Of a stretch of DNA of 64,000 nucleotides, positions 33,964 to 42,418 are shown piece by piece. The translations under genes and the position numbers were made by a program. Location: positions 119,316 through 183,315 of the forward strand of contig PNNH01000038.1 of NCBI GenBank assembly GCA_013824165.1, written 5' to 3'. Source of the DNA: Methylibium sp. Lineage in GTDB: Bacteria > Pseudomonadota > Gammaproteobacteria > Burkholderiales > Burkholderiaceae_C. Each line of letters starts with the position of its first letter. The stretch's first letter is position 1. Under the pieces are notes generated by a model that saw only the letters and a program-made list of their open reading frames with translations, searched no databases and was not told the DNA's origin.

Positions 33964-33987
33964 GCGGCGCCCTGAGCAGGGCGCTGC
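33964..33987 (+). repeat. Hairpin between flgL and the unknown gene
   Basis: GCGGCGCCCT-GAGC-AGGGCGCTGC: a 10-bp stem with one G-T pair and a 4-base loop, starting at the flgL stop. No T run follows, so it is not a classical terminator. It may stabilise the flgKL message or reduce read-through into the gene at 34008. Confidence 0.6.
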
Positions 33988-34007
33988 AGAAAGAAACCGG
34001 GTAAGCC

Positions 34008-35099
34008 TTGCAACTCGTCTCCACTGTCGCCAGCCCCGTTCGCCAGACGGCGGGGCTGAGCCTTAACCGGGCTGGTAGCCAGCCGGCTGCGGCCGCGCTT
34101 CGAGCGCCTGGCGCTATGGCGCCTGCGGACCTTGTCGCTGCATCGAGGGCCTCGTCCTTCGTACCGGAGCGGCAGGGCAGCTTCAGCGCCGGGCTCGCGG
34201 CCTATCGCCAGCCCGAGCAGCAGCTGCGCCTGGGCAACTTGCAGCAGGGCCTGGCCTACGCGGCACAGCTGGACACGGCGCTGCAGCAGATGAAGAGCGA
34301 GCTGACCCGCGCGCTGGTGGGCAGCCAGGATGCCAGTGAATCGGCACTGCAGAGCCGGCGCGGATCGGTGCAGCAGCTGTGGCAGCAACGCAGTGTGGCC
34401 AGTGCCGGCCAGCTCGATGGGCAGTTGAATGGGGTGAGCGAGGGCGAGGTGGCGCGGCAGCACTTTCGGATTCGAGGCCTGGATGTCGCGGCGCTGAGTC
34501 AGACCGGCAGCGAGACCCTGCGCCTGGCCTTGCCTGGACATCCCAGGCCGCTCTCTATGCAGTTCGACGGACAGGGGCTGCAGGCGCATTTGCGGAGCCT
34601 GCAGCGGGCGTTGGCACCGACACCCCTGCGTCTCGAGGCGCAGGATGGCGAGCTTGGCTTCAGCGTGCCGGAGGCTCAGTGGCCCACGGTGCGCGATGGC
34701 CTGAGCCTGCGCGGCGACGGCAAGCGCTTTCCCAGCGGGCAGATGGTGCGTGCGGTGCTGGAGGCGCAAGCCCAGGCGCTGACGCCGCAAACCTGGCAGC
34801 TGGACACGATCGAGGGTCAACGTCTGGCGCTTGCCCAGTTGCTGAAGGCGCAGCAGCAGCTGAGAAGCAGCCAATCCACGCTTGCCTTAGATCTGGCCTC
34901 GGCCAGTGAGGTGGCCGTAGAAGGCCGAACGCCCGAGGCAACCGCGCAGATCGAGCAATTCGCCAGCGGATTCGCCGCGATAGCCGAGCGCTCGGCCTTG
35001 GACTACCGCCAACTCAGCGAGTTGGTGCCAGCCGTGATCGGGCTCAGGCGAAGTCAGGTCCAGCAGCTGCTGTCGGCGGCCGGATCAATGCGCGGTTAG
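34008..35099 (+). CDS. Uncharacterised protein encoded after flgL
   Basis: A 363-residue product with no family I recognise. The TTG at 34008 gives the longest form; GGGTAAG lies just before it. The first internal ATG would be at 34116. It is rich in Gln, Ala, Leu and Arg. An N-terminal variable stretch is followed by helices with heptad character (residues about 65-115: LRLGNLQQGLAYAAQLDTALQQM), a central mixed region (about 145-250), and C-terminal helices (LAQLLKAQQQLRSSQ, and a final segment from about 310). It has no signal peptide or membrane segment. Position at the end of flgKL suggests a late flagellar protein, perhaps exported. It is the last gene of the locus. Confidence 0.6.
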   Translation: MQLVSTVASPVRQTAGLSLNRAGSQPAAAALRAPGAMAPADLVAASRASSFVPERQGSFSAGLAAYRQPEQQLRLGNLQQGLAYAAQLDTALQQMKSELTRALVGSQDASESALQSRRGSVQQLWQQRSVASAGQLDGQLNGVSEGEVARQHFRIRGLDVAALSQTGSETLRLALPGHPRPLSMQFDGQGLQAHLRSLQRALAPTPLRLEAQDGELGFSVPEAQWPTVRDGLSLRGDGKRFPSGQMVRAVLEAQAQALTPQTWQLDTIEGQRLALAQLLKAQQQLRSSQSTLALDLASASEVAVEGRTPEATAQIEQFASGFAAIAERSALDYRQLSELVPAVIGLRRSQVQQLLSAAGSMRG

Positions 35100-35167
35100 C
35101 CTGGGTAGAAACGGGCAGCGCAGGCGAAGGCTGCGGCACCCTAGGGAGGCTGGATCCTTCGTTCCGT

Positions 35168-35677
35168 TCACGCTGTCATGCGGCGATAGCTGACGAAATC
35201 GAAGGCGATGGCGCGCCCTTCCGCCGTCTGATGGCGGCGCCGCTCCCGGCCCTGTTCGACGAATCCGGCCGATGACCAATCCGGGAAGAAGCTGTCGGCG
35301 TCGAACGCCGCATCGATCTCGGTGAGTTCGAGCCGCTGTGCCAGCGGCAGGGCCTGCGCGTAGATCTCGGCGCCGCCCATGACGAACACCTGGGGCTCGT
35401 CGGCACAGGCGGCGATGGCCTGATCCAATGAGGCAAAGACGTCAGCCCCCGGCAGCGCAAGACCCGGCTGGCGCGACAGCACGATGTTGCGGCGCTGCGG
35501 CAAGGGCCGAAAACGCGCCGGGATCGAATCCCAGGTCTTGCGCCCCATGATCACGGTGTGGCCCAGGGTTAGGGCCTTGAAGCGCGCCATGTCCTCGGGC
35601 AGGCGAATCAGCAAGTCGTTGTTCTTGCCGATGGCGCGCTGCCGCGCAACGGCGGCGATCAGCACGAGTTCTGTCAT
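35168..35677 (-). CDS. folA: Dihydrofolate reductase
   Basis: A 169-residue NADPH-dependent enzyme that makes tetrahydrofolate. Family features are the start LVLIAAVARQRAIGKNN, the NADPH-binding HTVIMGRKTWDSIP, and QVFVMGGAEIYAQALPLAQRLELTEIDA. The substrate carboxylate Asp is present (Asp29, equal to E. coli Asp27). The Met20-loop sequence is unusual: NDLLIRLPED, where most enzymes have a Pro-Trp pair, so the conserved Trp22 position is Ile24. The ATG at 35677 is chosen because upstream in-frame codons are not family-like. It lies 69 bases after thyA, which feeds it dihydrofolate. Confidence 0.93.
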   Translation of the reverse strand: MTELVLIAAVARQRAIGKNNDLLIRLPEDMARFKALTLGHTVIMGRKTWDSIPARFRPLPQRRNIVLSRQPGLALPGADVFASLDQAIAACADEPQVFVMGGAEIYAQALPLAQRLELTEIDAAFDADSFFPDWSSAGFVEQGRERRRHQTAEGRAIAFDFVSYRRMTA

Positions 35678-35746
35678 GGCGAGGTGTTCTGTTGGTTGTG
35701 CCGTCGATGCAGGCAAGGACCCGGCTGCAGGTCAGGCCGCCCCTGA

Positions 35747-36559
35747 TCAAACCGCCACCGGCGCCTTGATGGCCGGGTGGCACTGGTAGTCCAACACTTC
35801 GAAGTCTTCGAACTGGTAGTCGAAAACCGAGGCTGGCCGGCGCTTGATGTTCAGCGTCGGGTAAGGGAAGGGCGCGCGCGCCAGCTGTGTCTGCACCTGC
35901 TCGTGGTGGTTGCTGTAGATGTGGCAATCGCCGCCAGTCCAGATGAAGTCACCCACCTCCAGATCACACTGCTGCGCCAGCATGTGCGTCAGCAGCGCGT
36001 AGCTGGCGATGTTGAAGGGCACACCCAGGAAAATGTCGGCGCTGCGCTGGTAGAGCTGGCAGGACAGCCTGCCTTCGGCCACGTAGAACTGGAAGAAGGC
36101 ATGGCAGGGCATCAGCGCCATCTGGTCCAGCTCGGCCACGTTCCAGGCGCTGACGATGATGCGCCGGCTGTCGGGGTTGGTCTTGAGCTGCTTCACCACC
36201 TCGGCGATCTGGTCGATGTGGCCACCGTCCGGCTTGGGCCAGCTGCGCCACTGCACGCCATAGACCGGGCCGAGCTCGCCATCCGGCCGCGCCCATTCGT
36301 CCCAGATCGTGCAGCCGCGCTCCTGCAGCCACTTCACATTGCTGTCGCCGCGCAGGAACCACAGCAGCTCCAGGATGATGCTTTTCAGGTGTACCTTTTT
36401 GGTGGTGACAAGCGGAAAGCCCTCACGCAGGTCGAAGCGCATCTGGTGGCCGAACACGCTGGTGGTGCCGGTGCCGGTGCGGTCACCCTTCTGCACGCCG
36501 TGCTCGAACACATGGCGCATGAAATCTTCGTATTGGCTGCGGGTGGGGCGGAGGCTCAT
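35747..36559 (-). CDS. thyA: Thymidylate synthase
   Basis: A 270-residue ThyA that methylates dUMP to dTMP with methylene-tetrahydrofolate. The catalytic Cys152 lies in [13 protein letters not shown]. Other invariant segments are [30 protein letters not shown], the RRIIVSAWN arginines, [23 protein letters not shown] and DCHIYSNH. The ATG at 36559 gives the standard length. It is probably co-transcribed with folA. Confidence 0.97.
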   Translation of the reverse strand: MSLRPTRSQYEDFMRHVFEHGVQKGDRTGTGTTSVFGHQMRFDLREGFPLVTTKKVHLKSIILELLWFLRGDSNVKWLQERGCTIWDEWARPDGELGPVYGVQWRSWPKPDGGHIDQIAEVVKQLKTNPDSRRIIVSAWNVAELDQMALMPCHAFFQFYVAEGRLSCQLYQRSADIFLGVPFNIASYALLTHMLAQQCDLEVGDFIWTGGDCHIYSNHHEQVQTQLARAPFPYPTLNIKRRPASVFDYQFEDFEVLDYQCHPAIKAPVAV

Positions 36560-36623
36560 GGCGGGAGATTCTAGGTCTTGGCGCAGGGGACGACCGCTCT
36601 GTGCCGGCGCAAAATGGCGCCCT

Positions 36624-37334
36624 ATGAGCATCACCACTAGCAACACGCGCTTGCAGCAGGAACTGCTGCGCCTCTACAGCAGCGACGACACGGCCCTGGC
36701 GACACCGGCCCGCGCCGCCGTGCTGGAGCTGGCCCGGCCGGCCGACTGGAGCGCGCTGGGCGCGGTCTGGCGAGGCGTGCAAGGCGATCTGGGCCTGCCA
36801 GCGCCGGCGATCGCCGTCACCGGCAGCGACGGCTTTCAGCTCTGGTTTTCGCTTGCCGAGGACAGCCTGGCCCCTGAGGCCGGGCAGCTGCTGCAGGCCC
36901 TGTGCCGCGCCTACCTGCCTGGGCTGAAGCCCGCCACGCGGCTGCGCCTGTGGTCTGCCGCCATGGACGGCGCGGCACCCAGCCTGCCCCCGCAGCGGGC
37001 CGGTGCCGAGCAGTGGTCAGCCTTCGTGGCACCTGATCTGGCGCCGGTTTTCAGCGCAGAGCCCTGGCTGGACACCGAGCCTGGCCCCGAAGCGCAAGCC
37101 GACGTGTTGAGCCGCCTGGCCTGCATTGGCGCCGCCCCGCTGAGGGCCGCGCTCCTGCAACTGCAGGGCCCGCGAGACGCTGTCCCGCCAGCGCCCTTGC
37201 CATCGCTCCCTGCGGACGCCAGCGAACCAGACAGCGAGCCGCGGCGTTTCCTGTTGCGCGTGATGCAGGACGATACCGTGGCCATGGCGCTGCGCATTGA
37301 GGCCGCCAAGGCCTTGCTCCAAGCCCCGCGCTGA
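36624..37334 (+). CDS. Hypothetical protein divergent from thyA
   Basis: A 236-residue soluble protein beginning [20 protein letters not shown], with no family I can name. It has a Leu/Ala-rich composition, several Trp residues, and no signal peptide or membrane helix. Residues around 65-95 ([28 protein letters not shown]) look like a folded alpha/beta core, and the C-terminus ([27 protein letters not shown]) is helical. It is transcribed away from thyA, 64 bases apart, and converges on the MscS gene. Codon use is like its neighbours, so it is likely a real gene. Confidence 0.75.
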   Translation: MSITTSNTRLQQELLRLYSSDDTALATPARAAVLELARPADWSALGAVWRGVQGDLGLPAPAIAVTGSDGFQLWFSLAEDSLAPEAGQLLQALCRAYLPGLKPATRLRLWSAAMDGAAPSLPPQRAGAEQWSAFVAPDLAPVFSAEPWLDTEPGPEAQADVLSRLACIGAAPLRAALLQLQGPRDAVPPAPLPSLPADASEPDSEPRRFLLRVMQDDTVAMALRIEAAKALLQAPR

Positions 37335-37431
37335 GCCCCTGGCCGGGCCGCCTCGCAAGATCGGCCCTGTCGGGTCTGCAACTCCGACGATCAAGGGGCC
37401 TTCACTCGCCTCGATCCCGCGCCGTAGGACA

Positions 37432-39084
37432 CTAAGTTGGGTCGCCCGGATCAGCCTGGGCCGGTGCTGTGTGCCGGCGCGCCGGTGGCACCAGCTTGGC
37501 CTCATCCGGATCGGCGCGGTAATGCGGCGACATGATCTGCACTCCGAAGTCGTTGAAGACGTCCTGGATCTGCCCGTGCAAGGCGTTCAGCACTTGCGCA
37601 CGCGGGCCTGGTGCCTCCGGCCTGGCCTGTGCCACCAATCGGTAGGCGACGTAGAAATCTGACAGCGCAGTCTGGAAAACGCGCGGTGCCGGATCGGCCA
37701 GGATGCCTGGCGTGCGTGCCGCAGCCAGCTTCAGCATGGCCTCGACCTGGCGCCAGGGGGTGTCATAGCCGATGGTCACCGTGGTGTCGACCACATAACC
37801 TTCGCCTTGCACCACGCGCGAGTAGTTGCGCGTGACACTGGAGGTGATCAGCGCATTGGGCAGGCTCAGCTCTTCTCCCAGCCCGGTGCGAATGCGTGTG
37901 GCGAAACTGCCGATCTCGATCACCGTGCCCTCGTGCTCGCCGATGCGGACGAACTCACCGATGCGCAGCGTGCGCGTGTACATGAGGATCAGGCCCGCCG
38001 CGGCCTGGCCCACGATGCTGGAGGCGCCAAGCGAGATCATCAGGCCCAGCAGCACCGACAGGCCCTTGAAAGCTTCGGTGTCGGAGCCTGGTAGATAAGG
38101 GTAGGCCATCGCCAGCGCGAAGATCCAGACAGCCAGCGTGACGAGGCGCCAGGTCGGCCTGGCGGTGTCGCGGTCCAGCCAGCCGAGATCGACACCCCCT
38201 GCCTCGGCGCGCAGGAAGAAGGGGCGCAGCGCCGCCAGCAGGAAATGGGCAGTTGCGAAGATCACCGTGGCGATCAGCAGCTTCGGCAGGGCCGCGCCAA
38301 AGCCATGCGCCAGTGGCAGCAGGCTGTCCAGCAGGAGCTGCTGCAACTGCTCGCCGATTGGCCGGGTATAGGGGAAGCGCTGAAGTGACCAACTCAACCA
38401 CTCGAACAGCAGAAACAGGGCAATCGCCAGATAGAGCGCCCGGCTCAGCAGCCGCAAGCCATTGAGCAGCTGTTCGCTGCTGATCAAGGTGGCGCCGCCG
38501 AGCCGCAAACGCTCGGCATGGAGTGTGGCGCGGCGCGCCAGGCTGCGATGCAGCACCTGATGGCCGCGTCCGAGCAGCCGCAGCAAGGCCCAGAGCAGCG
38601 CCATGGCAAGCAGGGTGGTCAGTGCTGCCAGCCCCAAGCCGCGCCAATCAGCCGCCTCGCGATGCTCGGCCAGCACTTGCCGCAACGCGGCGGCAGTTCG
38701 TTCCGCGGCGGCGTCAAGCGCCGTCTTGTCGGCGCTGTCGACGTCATCGGACAGGACCCAGAAGGCCAGCTGCCCATCAATCAGCAGCGCACGGCCATCG
38801 CCCTCCGCCTTGACCGAGACCTGCAAGGGCGCGCCCGGCGTGGTCAGCGCCTGACGCAGCTGCTCGGCCGCACGGCGCTGGCGTTGCTGGGGGTTCAGGC
38901 CCAGGCTGGCGGCACGGAAACGGAACAGCTCTCGGTTGTAGAGCTGCAGCGCAACGCCAGTGGCTTCTTGGCTGTCGGCTGCATGGGCAGCGGGTGTTGG
39001 CGCACTGGCCGCCAGAGCTTGTGCGCCACTCAGCGCCAGCAGCGCGGCCGTCAGAATAAGCAGCACCCGATGCAGCAACACCAT
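37432..39084 (-). CDS. MscS-family mechanosensitive channel
   Basis: A 550-residue inner-membrane channel that opens under membrane tension. A signal peptide ending near AQALAAS precedes a periplasmic domain (residues about 30-150), then several membrane helices. The MscS core reads FKGLSVLLGLMISLGASSIVGQAAAGLILMYTRTLRIGEFVRIG, the pore helix plus beta-domain start. The cytoplasmic domain contains LPNALITSSVTRNYSR. It is larger than E. coli MscS (286), as in YbdG/YnaI-type relatives. It starts 12 bases after the ABC exporter gene, so probably co-transcribed with it. Confidence 0.9.
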   Translation of the reverse strand: MVLLHRVLLILTAALLALSGAQALAASAPTPAAHAADSQEATGVALQLYNRELFRFRAASLGLNPQQRQRRAAEQLRQALTTPGAPLQVSVKAEGDGRALLIDGQLAFWVLSDDVDSADKTALDAAAERTAAALRQVLAEHREAADWRGLGLAALTTLLAMALLWALLRLLGRGHQVLHRSLARRATLHAERLRLGGATLISSEQLLNGLRLLSRALYLAIALFLLFEWLSWSLQRFPYTRPIGEQLQQLLLDSLLPLAHGFGAALPKLLIATVIFATAHFLLAALRPFFLRAEAGGVDLGWLDRDTARPTWRLVTLAVWIFALAMAYPYLPGSDTEAFKGLSVLLGLMISLGASSIVGQAAAGLILMYTRTLRIGEFVRIGEHEGTVIEIGSFATRIRTGLGEELSLPNALITSSVTRNYSRVVQGEGYVVDTTVTIGYDTPWRQVEAMLKLAAARTPGILADPAPRVFQTALSDFYVAYRLVAQARPEAPGPRAQVLNALHGQIQDVFNDFGVQIMSPHYRADPDEAKLVPPARRHTAPAQADPGDPT

Positions 39085-39096
39085 GTTCAAAGTCCC

Positions 39097-40896
39097 TCAG
39101 CCCAGTCCGAACTGCATCGCCGCCAAGCGCGCATAGAGCCCGCCGCGCGCCACCAGTTCGGTGTGCGTGCCGGTCTCGACGATACGTCCTTGCTCCAGCA
39201 CCACGATGCGGTCGGCCTGCTGCACGGTGGAGAGCCGGTGCGCGATGACCAAAGTGCTGCGGCCCAGCATCGCATGCTCCAACGCGGCCTGCACCATGCG
39301 TTCGCTTTCGGCGTCCAAGGCGCTCGTGGCTTCGTCCAGCAGCAGCAGCGGCGGGTTCTTCAGGATGGCGCGAGCGATCGCGATGCGCTGGCGTTGGCCG
39401 CCGGACAGGCGCACGCCGCGCTCGCCCAGAAAGGTCTGGTAGCCCTGCGGCAGCTGCATCAGGAAGTCGTGTGCGAAGGCGGCCTTGGCGGCAGCGATCA
39501 CTTCCTCATCGCCGGCCTCGGGCCGGCCGTAGCGGATGTTTTCCATCGCATCGGCCGAGAACACCACGCTGTCCTGAGGCACCAGCGCGATGGCGTGGCG
39601 CAATGATTGCAGCGAGAGTCGGCGCAGCGGCTGGCCATTGAGCTGGATGCTGCCGGACTGCGCGTCATAGAAGCGCAGCAGCAGTTGGAACACCGTGCTC
39701 TTGCCCGCGCCGCTGGGCCCCACCAGGGCCACGGTTTCGCCGGGTGCCACGCTTAGCGTGAAGTCGCTCAGGGCAGCCTGATCGGGGCGGGAGGGGTAAT
39801 GGAAGCGCAGCCCCTCGATCTGCACCGAGGCGCCATGCGGCAGCGCCGGCAACTCCACGGCGTCCGGCGCCTCGGCCACTGGTGAGCGCGTCTCCAGAAG
39901 CTCCATCAGCCGCTCAGTCGCGCCGGCAGCACGCAGCACATCGCCCCAGACCTCGGCCAGCACGGCCACGCTGCTGACCAGCAGGATCACATACACCACC
40001 GTCTGGCCCAGATGACCGGCGCTGATCTGGCCGGCGATCACGGCCTGCGTGCCCTGGTACAGGCCCCACAGCAGCGCGCCGAAGGTGGCGGTGATGACGA
40101 AAGCCACCAGGCCCGAGCGAACGCGGGTGCGGCGCTTGGCGGTGTCGAAGGCGCTCTCCGTAGCCAGGCTGAAGCGGCGTGTCTCGGCTGCTTCCTGCGT
40201 GTAGCTCTGCACCACGCTGACGGCGTTCAGCACCTCGGCCGCAATCGCGCTGGTGTCGGCCACGCGGTCCTGGCTGGCGCGGCTGAGCTTGCGCACGCGC
40301 CGGCCGAAGGCCAGGGTCGGCAGCACCACCAGCACCAGGATGCCCAGCACCTGCACCATCACCACCGGATTGGTGGCGATCAACATGATCAAGGCGCCGA
40401 TGCCCATCACCGTGTTGCGCAAGCCCATCGACAGGCTGGAGCCGACCACCGTCTGCACCACGGTGGTGTCGGTGGTGATGCGGCTCAGCACTTCGCCCGT
40501 TTGCGTGGTCTCGAAGAACTCGGGGCTCTGGCGCAGTACATGGGCATACACGGCATTGCGCAGATCGGCGGTGACGCGCTCGCCCAGCCAGGTGACGACA
40601 TAGAAGCGCGCTGCCGAGAACAAGCCGAGCGCCGCACCGACGCCGAACAGCGCCAGGAAATGCTCGCGCAGGGCCATCACCCGCTCTCCCGGCTCGGCCG
40701 CTACCAGACCCTGGTCGATCAGGGTCTTCAGCGCCAGCGGGAACACCAGCGTGGTCAGCGCTGCCAGCAGCAGGAACAGGCCGGCCAGCGCCATGCGCGC
40801 ACGGTAGGGCTTGAGGAAGGGCAGCAGGCCGCTCAGCGAGCGCGGGTCGGCTCGGCGGGCCGAGGCTGTGGAAGAGTCGTCAGCGCTGGGATTCAT
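39097..40896 (-). CDS. ABC exporter, MsbA-related fused permease/ATPase
   Basis: A 599-residue half-transporter with six membrane helices (residues about 30-310) fused to an ATP-binding domain. The ATPase motifs are complete: Walker A GPSGAGKST, signature LSGGQRQRIAIARA, Walker B LLLLDEATSALD and the His switch VIAHRLSTV. It resembles the MsbA-related exporter group; the substrate (lipid, drug or metal conjugate) is unknown. The ATG at 40896 is preferred, since upstream in-frame codons are unlike the family. It diverges from the GGDEF gene. Confidence 0.9.
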   Translation of the reverse strand: MNPSADDSSTASARRADPRSLSGLLPFLKPYRARMALAGLFLLLAALTTLVFPLALKTLIDQGLVAAEPGERVMALREHFLALFGVGAALGLFSAARFYVVTWLGERVTADLRNAVYAHVLRQSPEFFETTQTGEVLSRITTDTTVVQTVVGSSLSMGLRNTVMGIGALIMLIATNPVVMVQVLGILVLVVLPTLAFGRRVRKLSRASQDRVADTSAIAAEVLNAVSVVQSYTQEAAETRRFSLATESAFDTAKRRTRVRSGLVAFVITATFGALLWGLYQGTQAVIAGQISAGHLGQTVVYVILLVSSVAVLAEVWGDVLRAAGATERLMELLETRSPVAEAPDAVELPALPHGASVQIEGLRFHYPSRPDQAALSDFTLSVAPGETVALVGPSGAGKSTVFQLLLRFYDAQSGSIQLNGQPLRRLSLQSLRHAIALVPQDSVVFSADAMENIRYGRPEAGDEEVIAAAKAAFAHDFLMQLPQGYQTFLGERGVRLSGGQRQRIAIARAILKNPPLLLLDEATSALDAESERMVQAALEHAMLGRSTLVIAHRLSTVQQADRIVVLEQGRIVETGTHTELVARGGLYARLAAMQFGLG

Positions 40897-41024
40897 CGGC
40901 CGCAGTGTAGGCGCTGTGCGTGAAATGGACGGCGCTGGCCGCACGCTGTCAAGCCGTTGTGCAGGGGGCAGCTTGTCGACGCTTCGCTGTGCTTGAATAG
41001 GTGCTTTGGTGCTCACGCGAAACG

Positions 41025-41837
41025 ATGCAGCAATTCGACGAAATCGATCAGCCGGTCTGGCTGCCGACGCTCGACCACTGGGCTCAGCGCCTGGGCTTGC
41101 TGCGCTCGCTGCTGCTGCTCACCTTGTTGGGCTGGCTGGCGGCGCTGCTGTGTTCCTGGCTGGCGATCCGCGTGCTGGGGCAGGGCAGTTTCCTGATTGC
41201 CGCCATCATCGCCAGCGCCTGCTCGATCGGCTTGAGTCTGCTGTTCGGCTATTTGTTGCTGGGGCTGGTGCGCTATCAGCACAGCACGCAGGCCCGGCTG
41301 GCGCGGCGCGCCCACCAGGACGGCCTGACCGGCGCCTACAACCGGCGCTACTTCTTCGATCTGGCTGAGCGTGAACTGGCGCGGGCGCAGCGCTATGAGA
41401 TGAGCTGCGCGCTGCTGCTGCTCGATGTGGATCATTTCAAGCAGGTCAATGAGCGCTGCGGCCCCATCTGTGGCGACCAGCTCTTGTGCGAGATCTGCGA
41501 TGCCTGCACCGAAACCTTGCGCCAGGGCGACGTTCTGGCCCGCGTCGGCGGCGAGGCCTTCGCGGTGTTCCTGCCGCATACCGATCCGCTGGGGGCGCTG
41601 GACGTGGCCGAGCGGCTGCGCGAGCGCATTGCCAGGCTGGGTTTTCATTGGCGCGGCCAGCCCGTGCCAGTCAGCGTCAGCATCGGCGTGGCGTCATTGC
41701 GCAATGAGCACCTCTCGCTGGAGCAACTGCTCAATGACGCCGACCGCGCGTTGGCCAACGCCAAGTCGCAGGGCCGCAACTGCGTGCGCGCCGGCGACGG
41801 CGGCGTCGGCGGACGTTCCAGTTTCGTCAGCCGTTGA
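41025..41837 (+). CDS. Membrane GGDEF-domain protein, degenerate active site
   Basis: A 270-residue protein with two membrane helices (residues about 25-50 and 56-82) and a GGDEF domain. The nucleotide-binding start DGLTGAYNRRYFFDLAE and LLLDVDHFKQVNE are intact. The signature loop reads GGEAF (175-179) instead of GGDEF/GGEEF, losing the second acidic residue that binds metal in active enzymes. An RxxD inhibitory-site motif (Arg166-Asp169) is kept. It may be a weak diguanylate cyclase or a c-di-GMP/GTP sensor. An in-frame GTG lies at 41001; no clear SD decides the start. Confidence 0.85.
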   Translation: MQQFDEIDQPVWLPTLDHWAQRLGLLRSLLLLTLLGWLAALLCSWLAIRVLGQGSFLIAAIIASACSIGLSLLFGYLLLGLVRYQHSTQARLARRAHQDGLTGAYNRRYFFDLAERELARAQRYEMSCALLLLDVDHFKQVNERCGPICGDQLLCEICDACTETLRQGDVLARVGGEAFAVFLPHTDPLGALDVAERLRERIARLGFHWRGQPVPVSVSIGVASLRNEHLSLEQLLNDADRALANAKSQGRNCVRAGDGGVGGRSSFVSR

Positions 41838-41882
41838 ATTGCGGTGAACTCTGCCGGCAGGCGGCGCATTGGACAGCCTGAC

Positions 41883-41911
41883 TTGACAATGATTGCCTAG
41901 GCAAATAAATT
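41883..41911 (+). promoter_or_regulatory. Promoter and palindromic operator of the marR-efflux operon
   Basis: -35 TTGACA (41883-41888), 17-base spacer, -10 TAAATT (41906-41911). The spacer contains a perfect 12-bp palindrome, TTGCCTAGGCAA (41893-41904), the size and place of a MarR-type operator. The marR ATG starts 7 bases after the -10, so the message is predicted to be leaderless. Confidence 0.8.
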
Positions 41912-41917
41912 GCGGGC

Positions 41918-42418
41918 ATGCGCCGCGACTCGACTCGTTTCTACAAGCCCGACAGCTACCAGCGTGAGGAGAGTCTGGGCTGGCTGCTCAAGCGAGCCAT
42001 GGCCAACATCGTGCATCAGGGCGACCGGCGCCTGACGCCGCTGGGCCTGACTCACGCCCAATGGTCACCCTTGCTGCGCCTTCGGTTGAGCGGCCCGGCG
42101 CCAGCCGCGACGCTGGCGGCTGAACTCGACATCGACGCCGGTGCCACCACGCGCCTGCTCGACCGGCTCCAGGCGAAAGGGCTGATTCAGCGCGAACGCA
42201 CGCTTGAGGACCGCCGTGTCGTGATGGTGTCGCTGACTGAGGCGGGTCAGGAAGCGACGGCCGGCGTGCCGCTTGTGCTGGCCGACATCTACAACGATCT
42301 TCTGACCGGCTTCAGCGATGCCGAGTGCAGAACCTTCATTTCGCTGCTGCAGCGCCTCGTGGCCAATGGCGAGGCCTTGCGCGCGCTTGACCGCGCTCCC
42401 ACCGACGAATCGATATGA
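41918..42418 (+). CDS. MarR-family transcriptional regulator
   Basis: A 166-residue winged-helix repressor. The DNA-binding part runs LTHAQWSPLLRLRLSGPAPAATLAAELDIDAGATTRLLDRLQAKGLIQRERTLEDRRVVMVSLTEAG, with the DRR wing motif. It heads an operon with an outer-membrane factor, a HlyD/EmrA adaptor and an EmrB-type pump, so it probably represses them until an aromatic or drug ligand binds. It should act on the palindrome inside its own promoter. There is no SD, and the ATG falls at the predicted transcript start. The stop overlaps the next gene by 4 bases. Confidence 0.92.
   Translation: MRRDSTRFYKPDSYQREESLGWLLKRAMANIVHQGDRRLTPLGLTHAQWSPLLRLRLSGPAPAATLAAELDIDAGATTRLLDRLQAKGLIQRERTLEDRRVVMVSLTEAGQEATAGVPLVLADIYNDLLTGFSDAECRTFISLLQRLVANGEALRALDRAPTDESI

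Noticed and set aside
34010..34056. TAAG ... GTCGCC upstream of the unknown gene as a fourth sigma-28 element
   Set aside because: Spacing is 20 bases instead of 15 and the TTT before AAG is missing.
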